A stretch of DNA of 42,641 nt from Sphingobium sp. (GTDB lineage: Bacteria; Pseudomonadota; Alphaproteobacteria; Sphingomonadales; Sphingomonadaceae). Below, one piece after another: positions 24,640-32,958 of this stretch (position 1 is its first letter; each line of letters begins with the position of its first letter). The notes under the pieces were generated by a model that had not been told where the DNA came from, searched no databases, and was given only the letters and a program-made list of their open reading frames with translations. The DNA is taken from positions 1 to 42,641 of the forward strand of contig JAHFPU010000222.1 of NCBI GenBank assembly GCA_023266635.1, read 5' to 3'. Made by a program: the position numbers and the translations under genes.

Positions 24640-25223
24640 AGCAAGCCCTTTCCTGACCTCAGGAGGATTTATCTATTCATTTGGTCGAGAATTGTCTGTC
24701 AAGCTTTGCTGGCAGACCCATTAGAATAACTTGAACCGCTCGAGACCCGCCCGCGATGCGGGCCGCTATGTCCCTCGGCTGTTATGAGTATCGCTCAACA
24801 TATGAGCCATTTCCGAAAGACATAGAGCAATCACAATTAGATCGATCGCGAGAATTTGTTACGCCCTGTTGTCTGCATGACGCCAAGAGCGGCGTTGCGT
24901 GATCGTCCTTCTTGTTTTGAGGCGCTAATCGATGATCAGGATAGCACGACCAAAGGGGTGGGGCATGGGCGGACGGCCCATGATATTCAACGCCCGGGTC
25001 AATGCCAGTGACGTGGAAATCATCGTACCAAAGGGCATGTGGATGAGAGCGCTGCGGGACAGCGGTCAGGACAGTGAAGATACTGGCATCGGTCTTGAGC
25101 CGAGGGCTGCATACCGCCTGATCGAAGCAGCCGCATCGCACCAGCTTCATTGCGGAAACATCCCGTCCGGATCGACACTCGCGCTTCGATGAAGATTATG
25201 CAGACCTGCGCAACAAAGGCGAC
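24640..25223. other. Gene-poor interval with candidate promoter for the SBP 3 operon
   Basis: Nearest the operon is a perfect minus-strand -35 hexamer TTGACA (24697-24702); no equally good -10 stands at 16-18 bases. A short CCCGC/GCGGG hairpin lies near 24750-24770. The rest carries two overlapping listed ORFs (24782-25150 minus, 24932-25192 plus). Neither has a recognisable domain, so I do not call them as genes. Confidence 0.4.
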
Positions 25224-26576
25224 TTAAAGCCCCTCGCCGCCCACCCAATGCGCGGCTGACAGCCAGCGCGCCAGATCCCAGCTCTGATGCCGCAGGTCGG
25301 GCACGGCGACAATTTCCCAAAATGCGCCGCGCGTCATCGGCCCGACCGCATAGAGGCCATCATTCACGCCGCCGTCGCGCCCGATAACACGGCCGGCCTG
25401 ATCCACGTCTATGCCCAGGTTCAGCCTGTCGGGGCGGATCAGCCCCTGATCGACCATGTTTTTAAGCAACGGCTCTTCGGTGCGCAGCAAATCGCCCTGC
25501 GGTCCGGTGCAGTTGATGATTCGTGACACCGTCAATCGGTTCGCAACCGACGCGCCTCTTGGCCGCCAGTCAACGCAACAGGCGCGTTCCACCGAAAGCA
25601 CTCGTTCGATCTTCCCGGCGGCAAAAGTCAGCCGCCCTTCGGCCTGCATCGCCGCTACACGCTCGGCGATGTCGGGGGCGAGCCGGTGGCGATGCACATC
25701 CCAATAGGGGCGCAAATGCCGAAGGAAACGGCGTTGCTGGTCCTCGCTCGCGCTGCGCCAGATATTCTGGGTGTGAGGCCGCAGCTCGTCCACGGCCAGC
25801 CGCCAGCCCAATGTCTCGGCCCGCCGACGCACATGCGCGACGAGCGCCGATCCCGAATATTGCGGTTTGTCGAGCGAGTGCGGCGGAGGCCCGCCGGCGG
25901 CGTGCGCACGCGGCGAAAGACCCCGGCGGGACAGCGCAACGATCCGACCGGTGAAACCGCTGGCGTCAAGTGTGAGCGCCACATCGACCGCCGTCAGCCC
26001 GGTGCCGATCAGGACGATTATGTCGTCCTCGTTCAGGTCGCGTGTTACGTCGGTCGCCCATGGGTCGGCCATGAACACCGGCTCCCCCAGGCCTGCGAAT
26101 TGCGGCAATTCATGCGGCGGCAGATTGCCCTGCGCCAGCACCCCGGCATCTGCAACGATCGAACCGCCATCTCGCAAGGCGATGCGGATGCCCGCCCCTT
26201 CCTCACGAACGCCCACGGCTTCGGCATGCACCATCCGCAGCCGGTCCGGCGCGGCGCTCATCGCCTCCGTCAGCAAATCCGCAAGATAGGTTCCGTAAAC
26301 CGACCGCCCCACAAACCCGCGTTGGCCCTGCACTCCCTGCGCATCCAGCCAGCGGATGAAATGGTCCGGATCGTCCGGCAGCGCGCTCATGTTGGTCGCG
26401 CGGACATTGAGCAGATGCTCCCGCCGCGCGGTGCCATAGGCAACGCCCCGCGCCACCTGCCGCGCCCGCCGTTCGATCAGGGTGGCGTGCGGCCCTTCAT
26501 GCCGCAGCAGATTGATCGCCAGCAACGAACCGCTGAATCCGCCGCCAATGATCGCGACATGGTCGCCGTTCAGCAT
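25224..26576 (-). CDS. FAD/NAD(P)-binding oxidoreductase
   Basis: A 450-aa flavoprotein with an N-terminal dinucleotide fold VAIIGGGFSGSLLAINLL, the motif GVAYGTARREHLLNVRATNMSALPDDP, a second nucleotide-binding segment IVLIGTGLTAVDVALTL and a late IINCTGPQGDLL block. This is the pattern of the FAD-NAD(P)-binding family (NAD_binding_9 type) whose reactions are mostly uncharacterised. The GVAYGT and LNVxAxxMS motifs are typical. It stands alone, 584 bases from the sulfur block and 231 bases from the phytochrome gene, so context gives little. The interval 26577-26807 shows nothing I can name. Confidence 0.82.
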   Translation of the reverse strand: MLNGDHVAIIGGGFSGSLLAINLLRHEGPHATLIERRARQVARGVAYGTARREHLLNVRATNMSALPDDPDHFIRWLDAQGVQGQRGFVGRSVYGTYLADLLTEAMSAAPDRLRMVHAEAVGVREEGAGIRIALRDGGSIVADAGVLAQGNLPPHELPQFAGLGEPVFMADPWATDVTRDLNEDDIIVLIGTGLTAVDVALTLDASGFTGRIVALSRRGLSPRAHAAGGPPPHSLDKPQYSGSALVAHVRRRAETLGWRLAVDELRPHTQNIWRSASEDQQRRFLRHLRPYWDVHRHRLAPDIAERVAAMQAEGRLTFAAGKIERVLSVERACCVDWRPRGASVANRLTVSRIINCTGPQGDLLRTEEPLLKNMVDQGLIRPDRLNLGIDVDQAGRVIGRDGGVNDGLYAVGPMTRGAFWEIVAVPDLRHQSWDLARWLSAAHWVGGEGL

Positions 26577-26807
26577 GCAAGAGCGCTACAGGTGAAGAAG
26601 GCACAATGCATAAAGGCCGTTTCCATCCGGTGGAGGTTCCCCGGTTCGACTTGAGTGATGAGCAATATCGGCTGGCCTGGCGTGGTCACCTCGGCGCTCG
26701 TCTACGCTGTAACTGGCGCTCGTGACGCCCATGACACGGCCTATGATCTTGCCACATGACGCCCGAGGACGGCAAGCCCGGCTTACCCGAACCCTGCCAA
26801 AGCTTGC

Positions 26808-29393
26808 CTACTCGGCCGACTCTCCGGCAGAGAAGAGCAAGTCGTCCATCGCCCGCGCCACATTTTCCAGCGTGTAAGGTTTCTGCACCACCGGTCTGCC
26901 GCGATGCTCCATCGGCAACTGGGCCTGTTCGCCATAACCCGTTGCAAACAGGAAAGGCACGCCCAGGTCCATCAGGCGATCGGCAATGGCGAAGCTGGTC
27001 CTGTCCCCCAGGTTGATGTCAAGCATAGCGACCGAGGGCTGATGCGCATCGATCGAATCCAGCGCTGCTTCGACCGTTGCCGCCGTCGATACGGTATCCG
27101 CTCCCAGCCGACTGACAATATCCTCCGCATCGAGTGCGATGATCAGGCTGTCCTCCACAAGCAACAGGTCCCGTCCGGCGAGCATCTTGCCCGGCGGCGT
27201 CTGCGGATGGCCCATCGAGGCGCGTGGATACTTTATTGCTGGCCCCGCAAAGGTGCGTGGTTCCGACACATGGCGAGCGGGAATGCGAAACTCCGCTTCG
27301 ACGCCGCTGGGCTTGTATTCAATGCTCGCCGATCCGCCGAGATCATAGGGTACGGACCGATCTATGATCGTCGTGCCGAAGCCCTTGCGGGTCGGGGCCT
27401 TCACTGGCGGGCCGCCGCTCTCGCACCATCGCAGAATCAGGTCGTTGGCTTCATTGCGCTGCCAGCTGATCGTCACCTGCCCGTTTGGCACTGAAAGGCT
27501 GCCATATTTGGTCGAATTGGTGACCAGTTCATGCACCACCAGGGCCATGGTCGAATAAGCCTGCGGGTTGAGCAGGATGGGTACGCCCTCGGAAATCACG
27601 CGTTCGCGCTCGTCGACAAACGCCGCCGCCTCGGCATCGATCAGGGCCTGCATCGGTGCGGGTCCCCAATGATCGTCGGTGATCTGGTTGTGCGCCCGCG
27701 CCAGGGCATGAATACGCCCGTCGACCAGCTTCACGAAGTCCTTCACCACCGCTTCGGATGGTTGCGATTGCCGGATGAGACCCCGGATCACGCCCAGAAT
27801 GTTACGCACGCGGTGATTAAGTTCGGCGATCAGCAATTCCTGCCGCGCGCTTGCCTGTTGCCGCTCGGCGGACGCCTCATCGGCCAGGCGCAGAACCACC
27901 TCGATCAGCGTGGCGCGCAGCGTTTCGGCGACACGCAACTCCGAATCCGTGAAGGGCTTGGAATGACCTTCGACAAGTTGCTTCCATTCCGCAAAACTCT
28001 CTCGCGGCGTCAGGCGCGGCCCATTGGGCCCATAGGCTATCGGCTTGTGCGGGTCTCCCGCCCAGCGGACCGACCGCACCAGTTCCGATCGGAACAGCAC
28101 GACATAGTCGCGCGGCGATCGGGAAATCGGGATGGCCAGCATCCCGGCGACCGCAGACGCAAAGCTCTCCGCGCCGGGCACCAGCGACGCGATATGATCA
28201 GTCGCGAAGACCTTGCCCGCGGCCGTACTGTTCAGCGCGCGGACGATTTTGCGGAAATCATCGATCGACGGTGTGGTGCCGGAAAAGGCGAAGTTGCCGG
28301 CGATCCACACGCCCACGCCATCGGCGCTGATGGCGTTGGTCAATATATCGCCGAGCCAGTCGGGATCCTTGAGCAGCGTCTCGTCGGACGCAACCGCACC
28401 CAGCAGCTGGTCGGAAATATCGCGCGCGCGCCGCTCGAAATTGACGGTTTCCTCGCGCTCACGGCTCTCCAGCCGCATCGAGAACATCTGCGCAAACAAT
28501 TCGCTGACCGATCGCCGCTCGAAGGTCGGGCATCGCGCCGCATAATGGTGGCAGGCGAACAGGCCCCACAGTCGCCCCTCAACGATGATAGAGATCGACA
28601 TGGACGCGCCGACGCCCATATTCTTGAGATATTCGATGTGGATCGGCGACACCGACCGCAGCACCGACAGCGACAGGTCCAGCGGCTGGCCCGCCGCGTC
28701 ATATTGCGGCACGACCGGCACCGGCTCTGCATTCACATCGGTAATCATACGCAGCAGGTTGCGCCGGTACAGTTCGCGCGCCTGCGCAGGAATGTCGCTC
28801 GCGGGATAGTGCAGGCCCATAAACTTGCCGATGCCCGCCTTGCATGCTTCGGCCACGACCTCGCCCGATCCATCCGCAGCGAAGCGATACACCATCACCC
28901 GGTCGAAGCCGACCAACGCCCGCACCTGACGCGCGCCCTCCTTGAAGAAGGTGGCGAAATCCCCGCACTGATCGAGGCGCGTGATCATCGACCGCACCAT
29001 GCCGGTGGCGTCGCCATGCTCGCCCGAGGCCGGCTCCGCCTCCAGCACGACCTGCCCGCCGGAAAAATGGATCGCGATATCGAAACCCGGCGCGCCTGGC
29101 ACCAGCGTACAATCGAAAAGCCGCTCGACCGCATCCGGTCCGCGCAGCATTGCCGTGCGATTGCGCAGATCATGCACGGCGCTCTGCGGCAATATTTCGG
29201 CCAGGGGCTGGCCGATCAATTCTTCTGGCGTCCGCCCGATGAAATCTGCGACGTTCGCCGAGACCCGGGCGACGATCCAGTCGGCCGTCAGCGCAAACAG
29301 GAAACCGATGGGCTGGATGCCGCCCAAGATGTGAATGGGTTCACGGTCGCAGTTGGTAAGATCGACCGTTGCTTCTATATCTGCCAAACTCAA
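26808..29393 (-). CDS. bphP: Bacteriophytochrome with HWE histidine kinase and receiver domain
   Basis: An 861-aa red/far-red light sensor. It has a PAS domain with the biliverdin-binding Cys15 in LTNCDREPIHILGGIQPIGF, a GAF domain with HYPASDIPAQAR (196-206), and a PHY domain with the PRESF tongue motif (463-467). The kinase core has ELNHRVRN (H527), HELVTNSTKYGSLS and the WCE that marks the HWE family. A C-terminal receiver has phosphoacceptor Asp792 in AMLDINLGD and Lys838. The start is TTG at 29393, overlapping the stop of the heme oxygenase gene as TTGA and preceded by AAGG. The order oxygenase then sensor means the chromophore maker and its user are co-made. The receiver may be a phosphate sink or feedback domain. 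Output genes are not evident here. Confidence 0.93.
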   Translation of the reverse strand: MSLADIEATVDLTNCDREPIHILGGIQPIGFLFALTADWIVARVSANVADFIGRTPEELIGQPLAEILPQSAVHDLRNRTAMLRGPDAVERLFDCTLVPGAPGFDIAIHFSGGQVVLEAEPASGEHGDATGMVRSMITRLDQCGDFATFFKEGARQVRALVGFDRVMVYRFAADGSGEVVAEACKAGIGKFMGLHYPASDIPAQARELYRRNLLRMITDVNAEPVPVVPQYDAAGQPLDLSLSVLRSVSPIHIEYLKNMGVGASMSISIIVEGRLWGLFACHHYAARCPTFERRSVSELFAQMFSMRLESREREETVNFERRARDISDQLLGAVASDETLLKDPDWLGDILTNAISADGVGVWIAGNFAFSGTTPSIDDFRKIVRALNSTAAGKVFATDHIASLVPGAESFASAVAGMLAIPISRSPRDYVVLFRSELVRSVRWAGDPHKPIAYGPNGPRLTPRESFAEWKQLVEGHSKPFTDSELRVAETLRATLIEVVLRLADEASAERQQASARQELLIAELNHRVRNILGVIRGLIRQSQPSEAVVKDFVKLVDGRIHALARAHNQITDDHWGPAPMQALIDAEAAAFVDERERVISEGVPILLNPQAYSTMALVVHELVTNSTKYGSLSVPNGQVTISWQRNEANDLILRWCESGGPPVKAPTRKGFGTTIIDRSVPYDLGGSASIEYKPSGVEAEFRIPARHVSEPRTFAGPAIKYPRASMGHPQTPPGKMLAGRDLLLVEDSLIIALDAEDIVSRLGADTVSTAATVEAALDSIDAHQPSVAMLDINLGDRTSFAIADRLMDLGVPFLFATGYGEQAQLPMEHRGRPVVQKPYTLENVARAMDDLLFSAGESAE

Positions 29394-29929
29394 TCTGCCT
29401 TGATTTTCGCGTGACCACTCCGCTCGAAGACACCGAAGACATTTCGGGCGGCGGCGACGGCATCGCCGATTTCCTCTTCGGTTCGCAACCGGTCGTCAAG
29501 TAACTGGATCAAGGTCCGCCAGGCTCCCGCAGACCCGCTGGTAAGGAAATGCTTCGGAAAATCGGAGGGGACGGAGCGTGCGAGCATCGCCCCGCCCAAC
29601 CGCGATCCTTCAAGGACATAGATGCCGCCAAGCACGGCGGCGGGACTTGTAAAACGGGGACCGGCCTCATGCTCCGGCGTGCCGAGGCCAAGCGCCGCAA
29701 GGTCCGACCGCAGAGCATCCGAGCGCTTGCGCGCCGCCCAGTCCGGCAAAACCTCCCCGGCTCCGGCTTCGTCAAGCGCCGCCTCGCAAGGAAGGAAAGC
29801 GTTCGCCTGCGCCAGCAGAAACCGTCCATAGTCGGCCCGATCACTCAGTCGAAGGTCGGAAAAAAGCGCATCCACACGGTCGTGATTATCGCGTGTTTCC
29901 TGTCGTAAAATGGAACGAGCCGTCACCAT
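29390..29929 (-). CDS. bphO: Heme oxygenase (biliverdin-producing)
   Basis: A 179-aa heme oxygenase that opens haem to biliverdin, the chromophore of the adjacent bacteriophytochrome. ATG 29929 is chosen over the listed 30109 because the extension is unrelated sequence. LRQETRDNHDRVDALF supplies the likely proximal haem ligand (H16), and the distal helix block GGIYVLEGSRLGGAML is typical. The stop overlaps the TTG start of bphP by four bases, which indicates one transcript with coupled translation. Confidence 0.9.
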   Translation of the reverse strand: MVTARSILRQETRDNHDRVDALFSDLRLSDRADYGRFLLAQANAFLPCEAALDEAGAGEVLPDWAARKRSDALRSDLAALGLGTPEHEAGPRFTSPAAVLGGIYVLEGSRLGGAMLARSVPSDFPKHFLTSGSAGAWRTLIQLLDDRLRTEEEIGDAVAAARNVFGVFERSGHAKIKAD

Positions 29930-30175
29930 AAACCCTGCATTGGATTGAAGACGCCCGATTGCGCTCCAACGGCGGGATTGTCGACAGATTATCTTTCGTC
30001 CGCCACCCAACACCCGCCAAAGGACAAAAATCGACAAACGCTGCAAATGTTCCCGGAACGCAACAAAGCTCTTCCCCTCCTTTTCCTCTTGGCTGAACAA
30101 TGGCTGCACAGGCGGTTCAGCGACGTGCCATCTGCGTTCAGCAATGTGTCCTTACCGACAGTGAGGAGACTGGAG

Positions 30176-30544
30176 ATGACGACGAAATTCTGGAAGTTGG
30201 CGATGGCGGCCGGTGCGGCTGCCGCAACCCTGATGCCTCTGGCAGCGCAGGCCCATGGCGACGGCCGCCACCGGGGATGGAACGACCGCGGCGGATATCA
30301 TGAACGCGGATATGATCGCGGCTATCGCCCAAGCGCCTATCGGGGCGGCTATGACGACCGGCGTTCCTATCGTGGTCGGGGATGCAAGACTAGCGGCACG
30401 ACCGGCCTCGTCCTTGGCGGCGTAGCGGGTGCCCTTTTGGGCCGCAGCGTCGATCGCTATGGTGACCGTGCCCCCGGCACCATCATCGGCGCAGGCGCAG
30501 GCGCGCTCTTGGGCCGGGAAATCGACAGCAAACGGCGTTGCTGA
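30176..30544 (+). CDS. Glycine-zipper 2TM domain envelope protein
   Basis: A 122-aa exported protein with a signal peptide ending at AAQA (about residue 26), a middle section rich in Gly, Arg and Tyr (RGYDRGYRPSAYRGGYDDRR), then a glycine-zipper segment with GTTGLVLGGVAGALLGRSVD and GTIIGAGAGALLGREID. Such proteins (17 kDa antigen/RcnB-neighbour type) sit in the envelope; their role is poorly known. ATG 30176 follows GAGGAG. The listed ORF starting at 29945 includes non-coding upstream DNA. Confidence 0.85.
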   Translation: MTTKFWKLAMAAGAAAATLMPLAAQAHGDGRHRGWNDRGGYHERGYDRGYRPSAYRGGYDDRRSYRGRGCKTSGTTGLVLGGVAGALLGRSVDRYGDRAPGTIIGAGAGALLGREIDSKRRC

Positions 30545-30552
30545 TCTCATTT

Positions 30553-30574
30553 GCGGGCGGTGCATGCCGCCCGC
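30553..30574 (+). terminator. GC-rich hairpin after the glycine-zipper gene
   Basis: GCGGGCGG and CCGCCCGC form a perfect 8-bp stem around TGCATG, starting eight bases past the stop codon. There is no T tract, so it may be a weak or Rho-assisted terminator. The rest of the gap to 30815 holds nothing I can name. Confidence 0.5.
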
Positions 30575-30815
30575 ACCAACCTGACAGAAGCATACCTATT
30601 TCTTTTCCGAGTGCCGGTGCGGACAGGTGGGGGATATGCCCGCCTCGCACCGCCGCCGGTCCTTCTTTCAATGAACATCAAATATAGGCGCGCGGCCATA
30701 GCCGAAGGAGAGGTTGATGATCCGCATCACAGGCGACGGGATTAACGGCCATACCGCCCCGGCAGAATCCCCTACCCGATAAGACCACCTTCCCTTTTTC
30801 TGTCAGGAGCATCCC

Positions 30816-31115
30816 ATGCTGATCATCGCAGGCCATATTCGCACTGACCCCTCGCTCGTGGAATCCCTCGCCGCCGATCTTCGGGCGGGCCGGGAGCGCA
30901 CACGCGCGGAAGATGGCTGCCTTGCCTATAATTTCGCGCTGGATGAGGCGAATGAAGGCAGCGTGCTCGTCTATGAGCGCTGGCGAGATCAGACCTCGCT
31001 GGACGTGCATCTGGCGACACCGGAAGTGGCCGAACTGATGGGCGGCTGGGTCGAGAAGATCGAGATCGCCGTCAAGATCTATGACGTCTCGGCCGAACGC
31101 GACATGGGCGTCTGA
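30816..31115 (+). CDS. Antibiotic biosynthesis monooxygenase (ABM) domain protein
   Basis: A 99-aa single-domain protein of the dimeric alpha/beta barrel superfamily. The pattern IIAGHIRTDPSLVESLAADL, EDGCLAYNFALDEANEGSVLVYERWRDQTSLDVHL is that of YgiN/ABM-type quinol monooxygenases or related heme/quinone-acting enzymes. AGGAG lies just before the ATG. It appears monocistronic and its substrate cannot be told. Confidence 0.88.
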   Translation: MLIIAGHIRTDPSLVESLAADLRAGRERTRAEDGCLAYNFALDEANEGSVLVYERWRDQTSLDVHLATPEVAELMGGWVEKIEIAVKIYDVSAERDMGV

Positions 31116-31329
31116 GACCCTATCCTTCTTAGTGCAGGCTGGGCTGCTGGCGATCGCTCTCGCGGGTTCGCCTTCCCTTGCGCTGACCATCTCGCGCGCA
31201 GCGCTATCCGTGCTGTGTCGCACACCTGAATAGCGCGCAGCGCGCATACCATCTTCGCAGTTGCACCGGGCCTAACGCCAGCCCGTCATAGTTAATGATC
31301 CGCATTCTCGACAGTCAGTCCAAAATGGC

Positions 31330-31360
31330 GGGATTCTGTGCATTTTCGGTACAGAATCCC
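31330..31360. promoter_or_regulatory. Perfect 10-bp inverted repeat upstream of the acyltransferase gene
   Basis: GGGATTCTGT (31330-31339) and ACAGAATCCC (31351-31360) are perfect inverted arms around an 11-base centre. It ends 95 bases before the acyltransferase ATG, inside a 340-base gene-free interval (31116-31455). It could be an operator or, if transcribed, a leader hairpin. The remainder of that interval shows a GCGCGCAGCGC-rich stretch but no gene. Confidence 0.45.
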
Positions 31361-31455
31361 ACTCTGGATTAACAATTCGTCACTTTTCACGACGCCGCGA
31401 AAAGCAGATTATTCGACTCGAAAAGGTCGTGGATTTTGCACTTGCGGGGGTGTCG

Positions 31456-32664
31456 ATGAAACTGGGGGTTTTCGAGGCGCAAAGCCTGGATCAGGTCATG
31501 GCCGCCCGGAAAGGGCATACGACGGGTTTTGATTATCTGCGTATAGGTCTGTCACTGGCGGTTCTGTTCGTGCACTGCCTTTGGATATCCGACGTCGCCG
31601 GCTGGCAATGGTTGTGGTCGTCATGGACCGGGCCGGTCGAACGGTCGATCCTGCCCGCCTTCTTCATCCTCTCCGGCTATCTCGTCGTCGGCAGCCTGTT
31701 TCGTAACAGCATGCCCCAATTCGTCGCCCTGCGCGTCGTCCGGCTGGTGCCGGCGCTTGCGGTGGAGATCGTCCTGACGGCCCTGGGCTTGGGCCTCGTC
31801 TTTACGACCCTTTCGACCAGCGACTATCTGCGCTCACCGGAATTTCACGCCTATTTCCTGAACATCATAGGCTATATCCATTACACGCTTCCCGGCGTGT
31901 TCGGCGGACAGCAACTCAATGTCCAGCTTTGGACGATTCCCTATGAGCTCGAATGTTATGTGCTGATTGTTACCCTGGCGTTGCTTGGCCTTGTCCAGCG
32001 CCGGAAGCTGCTCCTTTCGTTGCTGATATTCGGCGCGGTGGCTGGCGCCGCACTCTCGTACCGCAACGGCTGGCCGACGCTGCAATCGGTGGTCTCAGGC
32101 CGCGTGCTGGTGCTGGGTTTCCTCGCCGGCATGACCATCTACCAGTTCAGGGGCCGCATCCCCTACAACAAATATGTGTTCCTTGCGTCTTGTGCAGCAA
32201 CCTACATGCTGTTCGCTATCCCCCACATGAATTTCCTGGGTGTGATCCCGCTGGCTTACGCCACCGTCTATTTCGGCACGCTCAAACTGCCGAAGGTGCC
32301 GTTCGGCGCCCTTTCCTACGGCGTCTATCTGTTCCATTTCCCGATCGCGTTCACCCTGTACCAGGTATCGGGAGGCGCGCTTGCCTGGTGGGAACTGACC
32401 CCGCTGGTGATCGCGATCACGGGTCTGTTTGCAATGGGGTCATGGACGCTGATCGAGCATCCGACGCTCAAGCGCAAAAAGCAGGTTCTTGCATTCGTCG
32501 ACCGCGCCATGGCTACCCTCATGCCGCGTAACCGGAAAGCCCGACAGGCCCCTCTTTCACCATCCAACGCGCGCTGGGTCGCAGTAATGGCCGCCCCCGC
32601 CAAGGCCGCCAACGATGCCGAAAGTCCGGCTCTGCACCTGGTGGACACGGCCGACATCGCCTGA
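31456..32664 (+). CDS. Acyltransferase-3 (OafA/YrhL-type) membrane protein
   Basis: A 402-aa polytopic inner-membrane protein of about ten helices. The N-terminal motif GFDYLRIGLSLAVLFVHCLWI has the Arg and the conserved His in the first helix. AFFILSGYLVVGSLF and FGALSYGVYLFHFPIAF are further family blocks. These enzymes move acetyl or other acyl groups from the cytoplasm onto exported sugars or lipids, for example exopolysaccharide or O-antigen. ATG 31456 with GGGGGTG upstream is preferred to the listed GTG 31429. No polysaccharide genes lie beside it. The C-terminal tail from about residue 355 is cytoplasmic and Arg/Ala rich. Confidence 0.88.
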   Translation: MKLGVFEAQSLDQVMAARKGHTTGFDYLRIGLSLAVLFVHCLWISDVAGWQWLWSSWTGPVERSILPAFFILSGYLVVGSLFRNSMPQFVALRVVRLVPALAVEIVLTALGLGLVFTTLSTSDYLRSPEFHAYFLNIIGYIHYTLPGVFGGQQLNVQLWTIPYELECYVLIVTLALLGLVQRRKLLLSLLIFGAVAGAALSYRNGWPTLQSVVSGRVLVLGFLAGMTIYQFRGRIPYNKYVFLASCAATYMLFAIPHMNFLGVIPLAYATVYFGTLKLPKVPFGALSYGVYLFHFPIAFTLYQVSGGALAWWELTPLVIAITGLFAMGSWTLIEHPTLKRKKQVLAFVDRAMATLMPRNRKARQAPLSPSNARWVAVMAAPAKAANDAESPALHLVDTADIA

Positions 32665-32679
32665 CGGTATGCGTAACCC

Positions 32680-32755
32680 GTCATCCCAGCGAAGGCTGGG
32701 ATCTCAGGCCCAACGGCGCATCATCTCCTGAGATGCCAGCCTTCGCTGGCATGAC
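32680..32755. repeat. REP-like inverted repeat after the acyltransferase gene
   Basis: Arms of 29 bases (32680-32708 and 32727-32755) match as inverted copies at 27 of 29 positions, around an 18-base loop. The core CCCAGCGAAGGCTGGGAT is one I associate with a frequent intergenic repeat in sphingomonads (memory only). It may serve as transcription end for the acyltransferase gene. The remaining bases up to 32939 show no gene. Confidence 0.7.
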
Positions 32756-32939
32756 AACTCATGATCCTTCACCAACCTTCCGCTGTCCTACAGCCCGGTC
32801 CCGCCATACAATGCAGATCGTTCTTTCCCATCGTCAGCCAGCCCCTACGCCTTTTGCAATAGGATCATGCCGACGCAATAAAATGTCGAGTTACGCGGGA
32901 AAAGAGGGAAGCGAATGACGATGATCGGTGGCCCCAATC

Positions 32940-32954
32940 GGAGGCTATGCCTCC
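32940..32954 (-). terminator. Short hairpin after the glucose dehydrogenase gene
   Basis: GGAGGC and GCCTCC form a perfect 6-bp stem with a 3-base loop, four bases past the stop codon on the minus strand. It lacks a T tract, so termination here is only possible. Confidence 0.35.
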
Positions 32955-32958
32955 CGCC

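Noticed and set aside
24932-25192. Plus-strand ORF of 86 aa and the antisense ORF 24782-25150 as genes
   Set aside because: The two overlap on opposite strands, show no recognisable domain and no convincing gene context; neither is better than chance.
26577-26807. 231-base gap between the FAD/NAD(P) protein and bphP as a possible RNA or small gene
   Set aside because: No strong hairpin, start with ribosome site or conserved motif was seen.
27531-29414. 627-aa plus-strand ORF
   Set aside because: It is the antisense shadow of bphP; the domain series and motifs are all on the minus strand.
32733-32918. 61-aa plus-strand ORF after the acyltransferase gene
   Set aside because: Its start lies in the right arm of the REP-like repeat (the MPAFAGM translation comes from the repeat) and it has no ribosome site.
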